Shown piece by piece: positions 8,922-23,100 of a DNA stretch of 64,000 nucleotides. The notes below the pieces were generated by a model, which worked only from the letters and a program-made list of their open reading frames with translations, made no database searches and had not been told where the DNA came from. Both the position numbers and the translations under genes were made by a program. The stretch is taken from assembly GCA_001599815.1 (NCBI GenBank), contig BCIA01000006.1, positions 1,614,961 to 1,678,960 of the forward strand, written 5' to 3'. Within the stretch, counting starts at the first letter, position 1; every line of letters begins with the position of its first letter. This DNA comes from Furcasterigmium furcatum (lineage: Eukaryota; Ascomycota; Sordariomycetes; Glomerellales; Plectosphaerellaceae).

Positions 8922-11499
8922 TCAAGTCTCGTCCTCGGCGTCTTCCACCGTGACCGCCTTCGCCTTGCCCTTGCCCTTCTCAGTCTCGTCGTCGTCCTCG
9001 GGGACCGGCGTCATGTCCACGTCCGGCTTCCGGGTTGTGGTCTCCGCCGCGACGGAGGTGTCCCGGGGCGAGGGGGCGCTGGCGTCTGCACCCGTGCGGC
9101 CGAAGAGCTGGTTCTCGCCGCCCCAGTTCGGCATTACCGGGTTGGGGGCGAGGATCTCGGGATGCGGCGGGCTTGCGTTCTGAGACGTGTTGGGCTCCTG
9201 CGCCGGAGCTCCGCTCGCGGTGGCCGCCGCCGTGGAGGCTCCGTTGGTGACGGCTGGAGCTTCGCTGGAACTGGGTGCGCTCGCGGTGCCGGCCTGCTCT
9301 GTGCCGACATGCTGGGCGGATCCGGCGGCGCCATTGCTCGCAGCGGATTGCTCGCCGGACGACTGAGGCTGTTGCACGGGGGAGCCATCTAGACGCTGAA
9401 GCGGCATCAGAGACCAGCCTGGAGGGATGACTACGCCCTCGGGCAGATCTGGGCTACCAGCGGTGATGGCATTTGCATTCGGGGCAACGCCGTGACGAGA
9501 CAGCGTGGGTCCGTTCTGCCGGGTACCCGACGAGAACTGGGGTTGGAGGGGTTGGAGGAATTGCTGCGAAGGGAAAGCGTAGGTGTTTTGGGTATCATGG
9601 GGTTGGTCTTGCTGCTGTTGGCGGAGCCGGTTCAGCTCAGCAAAAAGGAGGTTCATGAGTTGCAGTTGCTGCTGGTCCTGCTGGAGGGTCTGGGCCTGGC
9701 GCTGGATGGATCGCTCCAGCTCGTGGAGCTGCTCTCGGATGCCGTTGACATCGCTAGGGCCATGCCCTGGTGCCGCCTGCTGCGGTACGGCGCCAGCCGG
9801 GGGCAGCGGTTCTTGTCCAGCTGGTGCTGGAGCAGCTCCAGCGAGCTGGCCGCCCATGCGTTGGGCGAGCTCTTGGATGTTCTCGCCTCCTTGCGCGAAT
9901 CCAACACGCAGGCCACCAAAATTGAAGACCCGTGCCCCGCCGTTGCCAGCCCGGGGAAGCGGTTGTGCCGCCGCCGCTTGACCGGGGCGATTACCCGGTG
10001 GCTGCTGTTGTCCGGGTTGGGCCGGTGCTTGCGGAACACCGAGGCCGCCGAAACCAACTCTTTGCAGGACCGCATCCCGATTCGGGGCATTAACGGGGTC
10101 GCTGATGACGACTGAGCGGCGGCAGGTAGGGCAGACTTGCTGCCGCTCCAGCCAGCTCTTGAGGCAGCCCATGTGTAGAATGTGGCCGCAGGGCAGCTTC
10201 TTCGGCCGCACTCGCTGCAGCGCAGCTGGGTTGCTGGCAGGGTCCCAGGGGCGCATCTCCTCTCTGCAGATAATGCAAGTGTCCTCGCGGGAGAGGTCCT
10301 CCGCAGTCGCGTCGGCGTACTTGTTCATATCTTCGATGGCACGGCGGTACTTCCAGAGAGCCGTGCCTCGTTTGATGACGGCACGTCCCGTCATGAAGAG
10401 GTCCCGCATGATGTGGATGGGCAGGCCGTAGAAGGAGAAGAGGATGAAGAAAAACACGATGTAGATGGAGAGTTTCGTGCAGTCTGGGAGTTGGTCAGCC
10501 ATCATCCATCGAGCATCGATACCAACCGACTTACCAGCAATGAGGTCCAGCAGCAGGATCCACTGTCCCTTGTTCTCCCATCCTGGGACCTCGATATCCA
10601 TCTCATCGATGTCCTCCTCGCTCGGCAGCTCGCGAACTTCGGCGGACTCGTCGCCTGTGCTTTGCTCCCGCTGTCTTAGGATCTCTTCCCGTTCGTGACG
10701 GACCTCTTGACGCCGCTCTTCAAGTCGCTTCTTCGTTTGTTCCCGGATGATCCGGTGCTCTAGGACCGAAACTAGGTAACGCACGCCGGTGCGCGCAGAT
10801 GTAGTGGCCAGAACAGCGAATTCAAACAGGAACATGACCATCATGTCAGGTCGTGCCTGCTGAATCACCGTGGAGACCGTGTAGTTGAGAATCCACATGT
10901 CGTAGACCAAGCTCACGAAGAGCGAGATGCTCAATCGCGTGTGGAAGAGGCCTGGGTTTGCGGGGGGTTGTTGCTCCAGTATCTCGACCCGGCCATCGCC
11001 AATCCATCCCCAGACCTTGCCCGTGATGAGCGCGGTGAACATGACCAGAAACCATGCGCCAATCTGCTCCCTAAATATCGTCATGGCGAGACACGTTTCG
11101 GTGATGGCGAACCACGCCTTCTCGGAGAGCTGCTCGACCTCGACCTGTCTGAGCGATCCATAGAGGAGGCGCTGGAGGGCGAACATGAACGTTCCGTAGA
11201 TGAGGTAGAAGAAGTTGATCAAGACCTGCGAAACCAAGGTGTCAGCATGGCTCCCGCCTGACGACGCGCGACAGGACGAGGACGGGTGTGAGACGTACTA
11301 GGAGGCAGAAGTTGCTTTGGGCCAGGTACACCATGGCCGAGTAGAAGTTCGCCCGTTGGTGGAAGGCCGAGACGACGACCGAGGCCGCCAGGGCCGTCGA
11401 GATCTGTTCCTGCTCGTCAGCTGTCTGCTCTGCGCCATCGAAGCTCCGGCGCAGCTATCGCGGGTGGGAACTGACCCCTGCGTACCAAGCGAACCGCAT
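8922..11499 (-). CDS. hrd1: Hrd1/synoviolin RING-H2 E3 ubiquitin ligase of ER-associated degradation
   Basis: Multispanning ER membrane ubiquitin ligase and core of the retrotranslocation complex. Exons are 11476-11499 (MRFAWYAG), 11299-11403 (ISTALAASVV..., through QSNFCLL), 10535-11225 and 8922-10483, joining in frame to 793 residues. The last intron (10484-10534, 51 nt, GTAAGT donor) is a multiple of three and has no stop, so a naive ORF runs through it and inserts 17 residues into a conserved membrane segment. The N-terminal half is hydrophobic with the family signatures FYLIYGTFMFALQRLLYGSL and FYGLPIHIMRDLFMT. The RING-H2 finger follows: CIICREEM, then CGHILHMGCLKSWLERQQ and CPTC. The C-terminal half is long, disordered and rich in Pro, Gln and Ala, ending in an acidic/basic tail. 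Family and role are clear. Confidence 0.95.
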
Positions 11500-12624
11500 C
11501 CTGAGCCGTGGGCGCGTGGACGAGCCGAATGTGGTGCTTTCGCGGGTACTCTTGGATGAGGAAATTGGGCTAACGCCAGGTTCCCATGTTACTGTCGTCG
11601 ACGCAAGATGAGCGTTGCGCGGCAGCTTTGGAAGCTCTTGTGTGATGTCGCCGGAGTTGATGCCACGTTAAGATTACTGGGGTGGTGAGCTTCCGATGGC
11701 TTACATTAGCAGTTGAAGCTCAGGCCCAGCTCGGATGACGCAGTTGGGCACGTGACCTTCGATACCGACCTGCAAGTATCGGGAGCAAGTGCGCCGAAGC
11801 TCCGGCTGCCCCTTCCCGCCCAAGGCAAAGCGATGTGAAATGATATGTCAAAGGAAGGAGCCATGGGTAGCCGATGAGACTTCTTCTCGGGGTTCTACTA
11901 TTCATTCCCGTCTATTTCCCTAGATGAATCTTCACCTTTGCCACTTTGGACCAACGTGTGGGAGATGAAGACTGACCGAAGCCATCATGCGCCCCGATTG
12001 CCATGACCACGATTCTTTCCTCCCACGACCAAGAGAAATCTGCATCTTTGCACGCATCTCTCCTTTATTCCATTTTGTTAGTTCACGGGCGGATCGGAAG
12101 CTACCTTAGCATTGCACAAGAAACCGTCGTTGGCGAATTTCGTTCAAATCCCAGGCCCAGTTGACGCAGGAATGATCGTCAAATCAAATTCTGGACGGAC
12201 TCTCTGTTGCAGGCAGGCAGCGCTTGGCATGATGGATGGCTTCACTCAAGCTCAAGCATTGCCATATTCTCGACGCCATCGTTCCTAACGGAGCTATTGG
12301 CATCAACGGTCTGCCAGGCCCCCGACTTCAGGGGGAGACAAGGGAAAGAGGCCACAAGACGGTAACCCGCGAGAGGGAGGGACTTTTCATCGTTGAATCG
12401 AATCAGGAACGATCGACATGCATCTCCCCGGGACTGGCCTCTCACGTCTACCAAGCTCCAAAGCAAGGCTTGCCTTCTTGGCCGCCGTTCTGCAGACTGT
12501 CACGAAGACAGCAGATCGTCGTCAAGATCCAGAGAACAGGCAGACGACGTGGGAGCCCGCGGGCACGTCAAGCTCCTCGTGCTTCATCTGAAGCTTCGTT
12601 AGTGATGGTGCACTTTTACATGAA

Positions 12625-12644
12625 TCACGTCAACTCACGTCAAC
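12625..12644. repeat. 10-bp tandem duplication TCACGTCAAC x2
   Basis: Two perfect adjacent copies of TCACGTCAAC at 12625-12634 and 12635-12644. Each contains TCACGTCA, close to a CRE/bZIP-type site. The regulatory meaning is speculative. Confidence 0.6.
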
Positions 12645-12656
12645 CCCCACGGGTAT

Positions 12657-12682
12657 GTCTTCGCCGTCTTCGCCGTCTTCGC
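12657..12682. repeat. 9-bp tandem repeat GTCTTCGCC, about 2.9 copies
   Basis: Copies at 12657-12665, 12666-12674 and 12675-12682 (last one short by a base). Simple local repeat, no function assigned. Confidence 0.7.
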
Positions 12683-15600
12683 AGAATCAGCCATATTGAC
12701 ACTCCGAAGCACTCAGAGAGTGCCAACCCCTCGAGATGCCTCTTCCAGTGGAGGACGGGTAAAGATCCCGCCACGGGTCAATAGTCGACCAACATGCCCT
12801 GCCTCTTCGGACACGTCAGATCCTTTCGCTTCCATCGCTTGGTTCAGAGTGTGCTGAGTGTCTTCGCCTGGCCTCCGGTTCTCGCCTATGATCCCCAGGA
12901 CAGGAAGCATCTTCGAGCACTACTTCCTTGCCTTGTTACATCGTGTCCTCTCCCCGCCATGTCTGGAACCCTCAAGGCAGATCACGAGGCCGGGATGGGT
13001 CTGCGTGAAGTCCGAAATGCGGAGTTTACCGACAAGAGCTGTGTCGATCCCGCCTGGATCAGAAATCAGACATCGTGATGCAGCCGCCCAAGGGATGCCC
13101 CTGCTCGCCAGCCGCTCCCACATGCCAGGACTGCAACGCCACGAGCTAGGGTTCGGCGGCCTGGGACATGCAAGAGCTTCGGAGCTCGGACTCAACCCCC
13201 GGAAGCCTGGAGGATTGTCATTCTGGGAGGGGCAACAGCCATCACGTAGTCTAGGCGTCGATAGCCTCAGAGGGAGAAGGAGTGACGGTCGAATGCCTAC
13301 CGACGTGTCAAACATGGGGAGAAACGTCGTCAATCTGGGCACCATGGAAAGACGGTGGCCAGAACGTGCCGCTGCAAATGGCCTACTGTCACTCAACCAC
13401 ATTCGGGGACTCTCCGGGTGCTGCTAGTGGCTGGCTTTGAGGTCACTGCAAAGTGGTCGCCGACCACCCTGCAGCTAGCAATCTCGGAAACAGAGTTGTC
13501 CGGGCCAGGATCAACAATCGCCCAAAGCACAACTGCGAAGCCTGATCTGAGCCGCCAGCAAGATCATGTCACTCTCGACTTTCGAAATTGCCGAGTTCGT
13601 ACAGTACCTCGCCTCGCACACGGCTCCCATTCATCATTGTCAATTGTCGCCGTGCCAAGCCCTGGGTGTTTTGGCGCCTATCACTCATCGTCAGAATCGG
13701 CGGTGGTGGCACCCCCTCAACGCCCTCCGTCGATGGTCACCGCCGGTGTGAGATTAGCCTGGAGTCAGGACGGAAACTATCGACCACTTCATCGTGTCGA
13801 GCTCGATTTAAGCTCCACTGCCGAACACAAATCCCCTCATTGCTGCCACCATCTATTGATCGGTGCAGACGCGGCCAGCCCGGGCGATGGCCTCGGCACT
13901 AGTCTCGCTCTGGTGAGCTTATTACACGTGGTTCTGAGTTGCCGACTAGCCTCTTCCGAAAGCAAAGTCCGCTTAGTGGCCTCTTCCAAGCACTTGGTGG
14001 CGGACGGTTGGGGTGGCGCTCATCTCAAGTCTGGATGAGCCAAAAGACAAGACGGAGAATCCTGCTATGATCAGTGCCAGCACTCACTCACTCGTCATCT
14101 GTCGCTCTTAGTAGGGGTCGGCAGACGGATCTGGACGAAGCTCTGTCATACTACGAGAAACCCCCTTGAGAGAGAGGCAGGACTGGTGTTTGTTTCCCCC
14201 GGTCCAAAGCTCCCCCGTCCAGACATGTTGTTTTACGATACCTGGGACTGGACATGCCCATGTTTCTCCCAGCCATGTCTCAACAACGACGACGCTCGGG
14301 ACGCGGCCGCTCTGGCCCTTCTTCAGAGCAGCCCAGGCCAGAGCAGTGACGAAGGGATCTACAGACTCCCAGGACCATGCCGCCGCCACCGGAAGGATCA
14401 GCACTGTCAAGTCGTTCTGAGACAGGGGGTGCCAGCCTCGGCGGCGGGAGCCGCTGCATCCACGCTCCCCAAGTCCTTGGGACAAGACTAGCTGGCACAC
14501 CAACCGTATCCAGCCCAATTCCTGCCATTTAAAGAGAATGCGAGTCTCGATCTGAGTTTGGACAGCCATCATTACACCCAATCGACTGGGCCAGGTGATT
14601 CGGAAGAGCTAGAGATACGCTCGTTGAACGTGTCGGACCGTCACCATTGCCTCCTGCATGACGCATGGTAATCACAATTGATGGTAGGCCCCGCGGGACA
14701 ATGGGGTCGGTCTCCGAGGACAGTCCCACCGCCAACAGCAGTCGACGGAATGGCAAATCACGCCGCGAGAAGAGCAGCCTGTTGGCATCAGTGCTCTGAG
14801 CCTGCCATTTTGCGGCGAAGGATCTGGCGAGCGCCAGGCGAAATTGGTCCAAGGCACAGCCGCAATCACCTGCAAGCTGTGCTCTTGGTGAATGTCGAAT
14901 TTGAATTCAATAACAATTCAGATATACCGCTTCGGAGTTGCAAGCTTTTGCGGCAAACGTCGATCAATGCTTCACGATCTACAGGGCCCCTGGCGGCTGC
15001 CAGCACACCCTCCCAAGGTCTCGGGCAACCAGGAATCCCTGCTCTCAGCTTGTCCTGAGCTGGGACACCAAGCCGTTTAAGGAACCATTGCTTTTTGCCC
15101 CTTCAGGGTGCCTGCACCTTGTATCATGCCTGAACTGTGCCCCCTCAACCCCTGATCCTCATCAGAGTCCTTGAAAGCATCCGATTTGGCCAGTGCGTCC
15201 TTCGCCATTCGATCTCTGCCCCAGCCTGGATCATCGTTATGGGTTCGATTTTTCATGATTCTGAATCGGGCGCGGGCTTCGACAGACCCCAAGGTCAACA
15301 ACAGTTTGGTAAAGAGATTTTGAAGAAATATCTCATACCTGGCAGCGGAATTCGGCTTCGCGGATGAAGGACACGCAAGACACGCAACAGTTACCCCCCG
15401 CTTCCGGCATCTCTCATGCCTGCCTCATCTGGAGCCTCACGATACGGACGTAAGGAAGGGTGACATTCGGCTCGAGGACGAAGATGGTCCAATGAGAGGA
15501 GCGTTCCCGTGGCGGTCTCGGTCCCGAGAGTCGACGGCATCAGGCTATGAACTGACCTCAAAACACGCTAATTGAAGTCAGGGGTGCATGCAAGAAACGA

Positions 15601-18600
15601 TTTCGCAACGAACAAGGCCAAGCTTCGTGGCACCAGCCATTTGGTACGATATCCTGGAGGCGACGGTGTCAGTCAGTATCGACTGCTCTAGACCACACTT
15701 AAGGATACGCCGGTGGCCCCGCTTGGGGGATGTGTCTTGAAGGAGACGACGATGCTGGGACCTTACTTGTTCAGGACAAGGCTCAACTTTGGCATGCTCC
15801 CAAGTGTCTCACTCTCCTCGCAGCAAACCGCCAGACGGGTGCGACGACGTGCTTGGGGCATCCGTGCTTTGGGAAGCTTCGGGGCTAGGCCTAACTGACG
15901 AGCAGCTACCCCCAGACGCCCCCTTTGCCCCTTTGAGCGTGGGGTTGGCGGCGCTCGTTAACTTTTGCTCTTTTCATCCATCGTGCCCCGGAACAGCCTT
16001 TTGAATTCAGCACTGTTCACATGCAAGACCACGGGATTCCAGCCCAGGAGGCAGGGTCCGGCCATCCTATCTTGGACCTCGATGCAGGCCGTTGAAGGAG
16101 CCCACACTCCAGTCTCAGTATCCGACACGCCCCTGCCCGCAGACCCTGCAGATGGCGGTCCTGATCCTCTCTTATCATGTCGGGGCCAGAACGGTTGAGG
16201 GGCAATTACAGCACTCTTTCCGGCCGGCCCGCTCAGCATGATCCATTGAAGCCTCCGCTGGAAGTCATTTGGGGTTGGGGAGAACAGGGCGATCGATCGA
16301 GGGGGCTGGCGGAATTGACGCATATTCAGTTCGCATTCTTTTGCCTCACACGCTCGTACTCGGCAGTACATTGCACCGGATGAGGCCATTCGCGCCCTAC
16401 CCGTCGTGGTTCTGTCACCTGAAGGATCAAGGGCCGAAATCCCCCTCATCTTATCATGAGTCGGCCAAACGGTCAATGCATGGAGCCAAATGGGAATCCA
16501 GGCCTTGGCCCGGGGCACCGGTGCGCCCCCACTGCGGTCCGGCATGGCTGCACCTCGGAGGTATCATGAAAACGACGGGCCTGGTGTTGTGGGTTTCGTC
16601 CGCAATTGCCGCAACGTTTTTGTTGGTCTGGATCTGGAGCCGGGCGTGAGGGTACAGCACGTTAGAAAGGCGTGGTGGTCAGGATCATGCAGGAGACCCT
16701 GACTCTCCACGAACAAGCAACGGGGGCCATCGGACGGCACTGGCGGACCGGCCTGGCCGGCGCCTCATCCCTCACTGCCTTTTCGTCAATTGCTCACCCG
16801 AAGGCCTCCCAGCACCACAGACGCATCGGCGAGGCCGGCCTTGGCAAGACGATTGGACGCAGTACGGCCTGAGGGACCAGTCAAACACGCTGAATCACCT
16901 GGCAAACCCATGTTGCTGGCGCCGGCTCCCCCACGATGATTCTCACTGCATCCCTGTCGCCATGTTGCTTTCCCAGGCGCCAGCGATACCGCCATTCTGG
17001 TCCAACTGCCCTGTCGACCCAAGCGCTGGTTTTCGTCCTCGCGGGAAATGACCACGGGCTGGGATCGCGCTATTGCCTGGCTGCAGCGACAATCTGAGGA
17101 CAGGTGATACATACATAATTACTTACTGACAAGGTCGCTTTCCAATGCAGCGCCGCACGCACACCCTCAGGGCAGTTCGGCACCTCGTGAGACTCCAGTG
17201 GGAGACCTCGACGATATCAGGGTGCGCAAGGGTTGTAGCGCTCCTTGCGCGAATAACCCTGGTCTCTGCGCGAGCAGCGGAGTTCCCCTCGCGAACATAC
17301 CAACCAGGCGACCACGTCGCGCAGGTTTCCCAAGGGGGAAGCAGCTGGTCTGTGCCCACCAGCACAGGCGCCATGTCCCGAGTCCTTGGGCACCATCTCG
17401 TGGCGCGTGGTGAGAACCTTGCAAAGTTGGAACGTGCCATTGGGTCCGAGCTGCCAAGATGATGGCGCCTGTCAGGGGTCGCCCCGGGAAAATCACAAGA
17501 GCAAGTTGGTCTGGTGGCACACGTGCAAATGACAATCTCTTGATGGTGAGAGACAAGGGCAAGTTGCCGGATGAAATGCCTGCAACACCCAGGACGGAAG
17601 GGGAGATCTGCGGCAGAGGTGCTGTCAGACGGGCATGGATGAGGTGCTCTGGGATGCAAACCCCGGGCTCTAGACAGGGGGGTCGAAACGGTGGCCGGAC
17701 CGGGCAAAACGGAGGACCGGGGATATCCGCGAACCCTGCGCCACGATGCGTCCCCAGGCACTGCACAAGCACTCAGCCCTACGGACTTTTGTGCATGCGC
17801 CTCACGACTGCTCGGTGCCCGCAGTAGCGGCATGCGATCGAGGTACGAGTGCAATACATCAGCCACACGCTAATGCTCGGAACCATCCGTCTGGAAAACC
17901 CGAAGGGCAACAGGAGAACACATCACGGGGCCTGGATATTTCTGGGAGGACGACGCGACTTGATTCTGAGTATGAGGTCAACCTGCTTTGAAGTTGGCGG
18001 CATGGCTCCCAACTTGGCCCGTCTAAGCGATCTTCGACACCGAAGTCTTGGCTATTTCGGGCACAAAGAGGACGACGGAGCATCACTGGTGTCTGCTCCA
18101 TTTCGGGGACTCTACGGCGCGAAATCCGGGATAATTCATGGGCTCATTATTATCATCCGAATCTCATCTCAAAGGCGACGAAGCCAAGCGTCGTTGCTAT
18201 CGGCAGTTCCCGCCAGCAGACGATGGTGCTCGGTCGCCAAAGGGTCGTCCCTCTGCGCTGCGACTGGCCACAAATTTTTGCAACGACCAGCATCTTCCCT
18301 TCTCGTATCCTTGGTCGACGCAACGTGGACAGTCAGTGTCCCATGGAGAGCGAGTCGATCGTGCCCGACCCCTATCCCCTGCATGCGGGTTTGTGCCGCC
18401 AGTAGTCGCGGGTCAGGTCGGCACGGCAAATATGTCTGTAATTACATTGCTCACCACAAAGCGTCGTCGACCAGTTGTTTCACAGATCACGGTCGACACT
18501 AGCAGCGCTCTCACGGCAAGGCGTCCTGTCGTGGGCCTCGCAATCTGATCTGACATGCAAGTTCTGTTGTCGTCCGACAACTCACATAAGTGGGAAAAGC

Positions 18601-20106
18601 AGGGCGCTGCAGCCTGGACGGCACCGACAACCCGTTGGGCAGGGAACGTTTCCCAGGGGAGCGGTCGTGGAGCGCATCCTCCCGCCAGCAAGAGGTCGAT
18701 TGCCCGCATAGTGTAGGGCTGAGCGCCCGCGGCCTCCGTCTGCAAACTTCGTACAGTACACGTACCTACCCATTTGTGGCTTTCACCGTCATCCATCCTG
18801 TAAAGCGGATGGGTGGTAGGAGGGCTGCCACACACACCCACGGAACGCCGCACTCCAAGAGCGGCGGCGCCAGCCACAAGCCCTATGGCCATGCAACGTC
18901 TGAAGACCAAGACGGTGAACCATCCACGATCGTCGCCAGAGTTGAGTCTGTAAAAAGCAGGCAGGACTACTCGGTCGCCCTTGTCATCAATGCATGGCCA
19001 CGGGCACCTTGGGGACGGAATGATACGATGACAGCATGAGACGGCCAATTGCACCGAGGACGCTGACAAGCAGCATTTTCGCGGCCTCCGATGCGCCTTT
19101 TACGGACACTTTGGAGTCGGCACCCGGGTCAAGCAAGGCATGGCGCTATCTGACAGCAATGGAAAACCACCGAGCCGATTCTGCACGTCGTCATTGCACA
19201 GGGTTGACGATGGTCACCTGTCGTGTTTGTGGGGAGGGAGACATGCTCGTCCTCTCGCCCAACGGGCCTACATGTGACGGCACCTTGGCTGACGACGATG
19301 ATGGCATCTGGAGTGCCTGTACTGCGCAAGTACAGGCGCACCGACCTGCAGGGCCGCTAGGAATGCCCGTACCTGGGATGCCACCCTCCTGGGGCTTGTG
19401 CTCTGTGTGCCGAACCCACCGTCGCACCGCCTCACCGCGTTTCTAAGAAAAGATTTTGAGTGTGCTCCGCACTCAGGGATCGCGCGCTGCGTATTCTCGC
19501 CAATCACGAGAGGGAGATCTGTCTCTGGATCGCTGAGCCACGACTATGCCGTATCGGTCGGTGGAGAGAGCTTGGACAGAGGACGAGAGACAAGCGAGGC
19601 GACCCCCCACTGGTTCACTTTGCTTTTTGCTTCCGTTGTTGAGGAGGACTGTGGCCGGGCCGGTAGCCCCCTACTATCGGGACACCGAGTGAGGGCCAAG
19701 CTTTCACCCATTCCGACGGACCCAAGTGCCATCAACGGGTGCGATGAGCGGGTGAGGGGACGCTGCGACAGCGACATTCCAATGTGTCCTAGCTGGCCTT
19801 AGCTCCTGCTAGATCTGGCGTCATGTTGGCTGGCCTGTCGGGGGGCATCTCGATGTGGTGGTCGCCCTCGGGGATTGAGTGACGCGCAGTCGTCAGAGCC
19901 ATGTGGTTCATCCGATCAAACTCCTCAATGGCCGGCTGGGAGCCTGACCCTGAGACCTGGGATTCTGCAAGAGACGCCAGCCTCGCGAAGAAGAGCTGAC
20001 CCGAACCCCGCTGATGATCGAGTCCGAGACGCCCTGAGGCGGCTCCCATTCCCCAGACGTCGAATCTGGGGCACGAGTTACAGACATGCCAAGCGTGGCC
20101 TCCTGG

Positions 20107-20122
20107 CAGTCAGTCAGTCAGT
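20107..20122. repeat. (CAGT)4 microsatellite
   Basis: Four perfect tandem CAGT units inside the gene-free interval. Confidence 0.6.
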
Positions 20123-23100
20123 TCAGTCCCAAGGTTGCGCCTCCTCCTGTTGATCCAGCAGCCAGTGGCGTTGCCCTGCCTGTGCCTCCCGCGGCGCGGG
20201 GAACCTGAACTGAACTGCAACCAGCCAAACCTTGAAGCTTGTGACCAGCCGAGTCACTTTAGACCGCACGCTTCGTGCCAGTTTCTGGGCGGTCTCATCG
20301 CCAAGTCAGATGAACCAAATTACGTCGACTTGCTATTGAGTGGTCGGATCAGGAAGACAAACGAAGGGGGCCGCCGACTTGGCAGTGAAGAGGCAACGCT
20401 GAGTGGTGGTGGAACGATGCCACGGGCTCCATTCGACGGCCTGGCCTCAACCTTGTTCCCCCTTTTCCACCACGGGGTGTTTGGGGGAGGCCATTGTTCA
20501 GTGCGGTGCATTGTTGGTTGTGGTGTGGTCACGCGGGGTATGGGCAGAAGAGTCGAACCGAGGCCGTCGGAGGAGGGGCTTCATTCGCTGTCGGCCAGTT
20601 GGAGATGGTGTCTTACTCAGGAGAGGGAGGACATTCCCAGACGACGAGTCGGCTGACACGGACGCAGCAATGGCAGGCCGGACGACTTGCAGAATCGAAC
20701 CTCTTCGGCGGGAGGCGACGCCTCCTGGGCCGAACCACGAGGAAGTGCCTTCCAGAGATAGATACGGGACGAAGCCCTACGTGGCGCCCTCCCTCACCTG
20801 CGCCGTTCTCGCATAAGGCCGACAGGGCCGCCGCCGCCAGAGCGTTGGCGAGCTACCGGCGGCGGGCTTTCCATGGGGGAACCTGCGCCCACGCACGACA
20901 GACCAGACCAGGCCAGCCAGACCGGCAGCCAGCGCGCGGATGAGGCCGGGCTGTGCCCACCAAAGAGTCGGGAGCTACTGTACTGTACCCTCCCAATGCA
21001 GAGGGGGGGGCCACGAAAATAATCATGCTCAACGGGATGGCCAGCGAGTGGTGACTAGTAATCACTAAGGGCAAGCCTTGGTGCCAGCGGCCGGCGACAG
21101 AGCCTCCACAAAATTGCCTTTGGAGATGGCCTGATGCTTGGCTTTATTCGTCAACAGGCGCCGGCGCGGTGAGGAGGCGCTGGCCATGTCGTCGAACGCG
21201 GGCAGGCCGTGCTGCTGCTTGCTGCTGGAGAATTCCGGCAGCCCGCTGGAATAGAAACGTTTTCCGCGCTGGCCTTACCGAGACGAGCATGGGGGAGACG
21301 ACGAGGTCATCCGGCACACTCCATTGCGGCTTGTTGTTACTTTTTGGGGCGTCGCCGTCGTCATGCGATGCTGCTTTGTCGCCGACGAGAATAGGAGAGG
21401 GAGCAGCACCATCCCGCCGGCCCATCTCGATTCCTCTCTGTCTTGGAGAGAAGGCATGTTCCGCGACAGGGACGCGCATGCTCTCGCTCACCCCGTGGGA
21501 GAGGAAGCAAATGAACACTCAATGCACTGGACGTTGCAAAAGAAAGTTTGGTGGCTTTGGGCATGGTCAGTCGAGGCCGGGCCAAGCCTCACTGAGAACA
21601 GAACATGGACGATTCGAGATGCGGGTTTCACGCTCTGGTGAGATCTGGAACCCCGGGCAAGGGTAGGCGAGGAGGTGAACGACGACGGTCTGAACACAGG
21701 CTCACAACAACAACGGAGACATTTGCTGGACGGTCGAGCCAAGCCTTTCACCGCGCGGGTTCGCTGCCCCCCCGGGGTGTACCCCTGTCTCCTGGGAAGA
21801 CATCAGAGGGACGGGGGTCTGGCCCCCAGCCTTGTTCTGAGACATCTGGTACGATCGAACGAGGTAGCTGGTACGTGCCCGCCGGGCCCAGCACGTCAAC
21901 CGCCCAGGGGCCATCCGCAAGGATTCCTAGGCGCCCTCCGGTGCTGGGCTAGGGAGGCCACCGACCACCCCGGCCAGGTAGAGGATACTTCGGACCTCGG
22001 TGTCTCTCACCACCATCGCCTAACGACCCCCCGATGCTAATCCTATCCCCCTCTCCGTTTCCTCTGCCTGCCCAAGCATGGCCGGGAAAGAGAACGCTCG
22101 CGCCATCCCCTCCCCTCACGGGCGTGCCACCACCCCGGAGCTGGCCCTTTCATCTTTGGTCGAGGACCGACGACTCTGGAATGGTCCTGTTTCCTGTCTC
22201 GTCGCCGGCCACATACTGCAGCCAGAGACGGTCTAGCGGGATGCGGGCAGTGGTGTCGCTGTCCGAGGGGTCCCCTACTTTGGGCGACGACAACGGCACA
22301 CCCTACGCCCCCCCCTCGACCGCTCTCACCACGCCCCCCCGGCCCCCCCTGTCTCCTGGTCTGGTTTACGGTGTGCTGTGCTGCCCTACGGAGACCCCTG
22401 GTTTTGTTTCTTCCGTCTCTGCGATCCGCGTCCGCCGGGAACATGGGCCACCCACCCACACCACAATCCCCCATGCGTGTCTCTGGGCCACCCCCTGGTC
22501 CGGTACGTCTTTTGCTCTAGGGGCCTAGGGCAGGTAGCTTTGCACCGCCAGAGCCCGTAGCTCCCCCAAAGGCACCGGTCTACATATATGGATCGCCATG
22601 TCCCTCGAGGGGGGAGGCCCTTCTCGTGATGATTTCCGCCCCCTCCAAGGTTCCCTCGTTTCTCTCCTAGTTGCCGATCTTCGACTCTGTCCAGGACAAC
22701 AACGTACTTGGACAACACCTGCTGGGTCGTACTCAAAGCATCAGCATCACCGCTAGCACACCCCACCACGCCCTCACCCTCACGCCCGCGCAGTCCGCTC
22801 ACTAGGACTTCGCCGTTAAGGACATCTCAAGTCGGTTGGGACGAACACGCTCGACGTTGATATCAGACATCTCTTCTCTCTCCCTCTCTCTCTTCTCCCC
22901 TCTCGCCAGCAACACACAGCTTGGCATTGGCAGCGGAACCGGGCTTCTACATACTGGGTAAGGTTCCCGGTCTCTTCAGTGCTCCACCACCAGCGCGGGG
23001 CGTCCGAGACAGCAGCACCACTAACACGCCCATCAGTGACGGCATTATTACCTGAAGTGACTCTCCCCAGTGGCCTCAGAGGAATAGGAGAGCACCCAGA

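Noticed and set aside
17123..17866. 247-codon minus-strand frame in the gene-free interval
   Set aside because: Biased composition, no family resemblance, no splice context extending it.
20545..20640. Possible tRNA on the minus strand (GGTTCGACTC, B-box-like)
   Set aside because: The flanking bases do not form the T stem or an acceptor stem, and no A box lies at the right distance.
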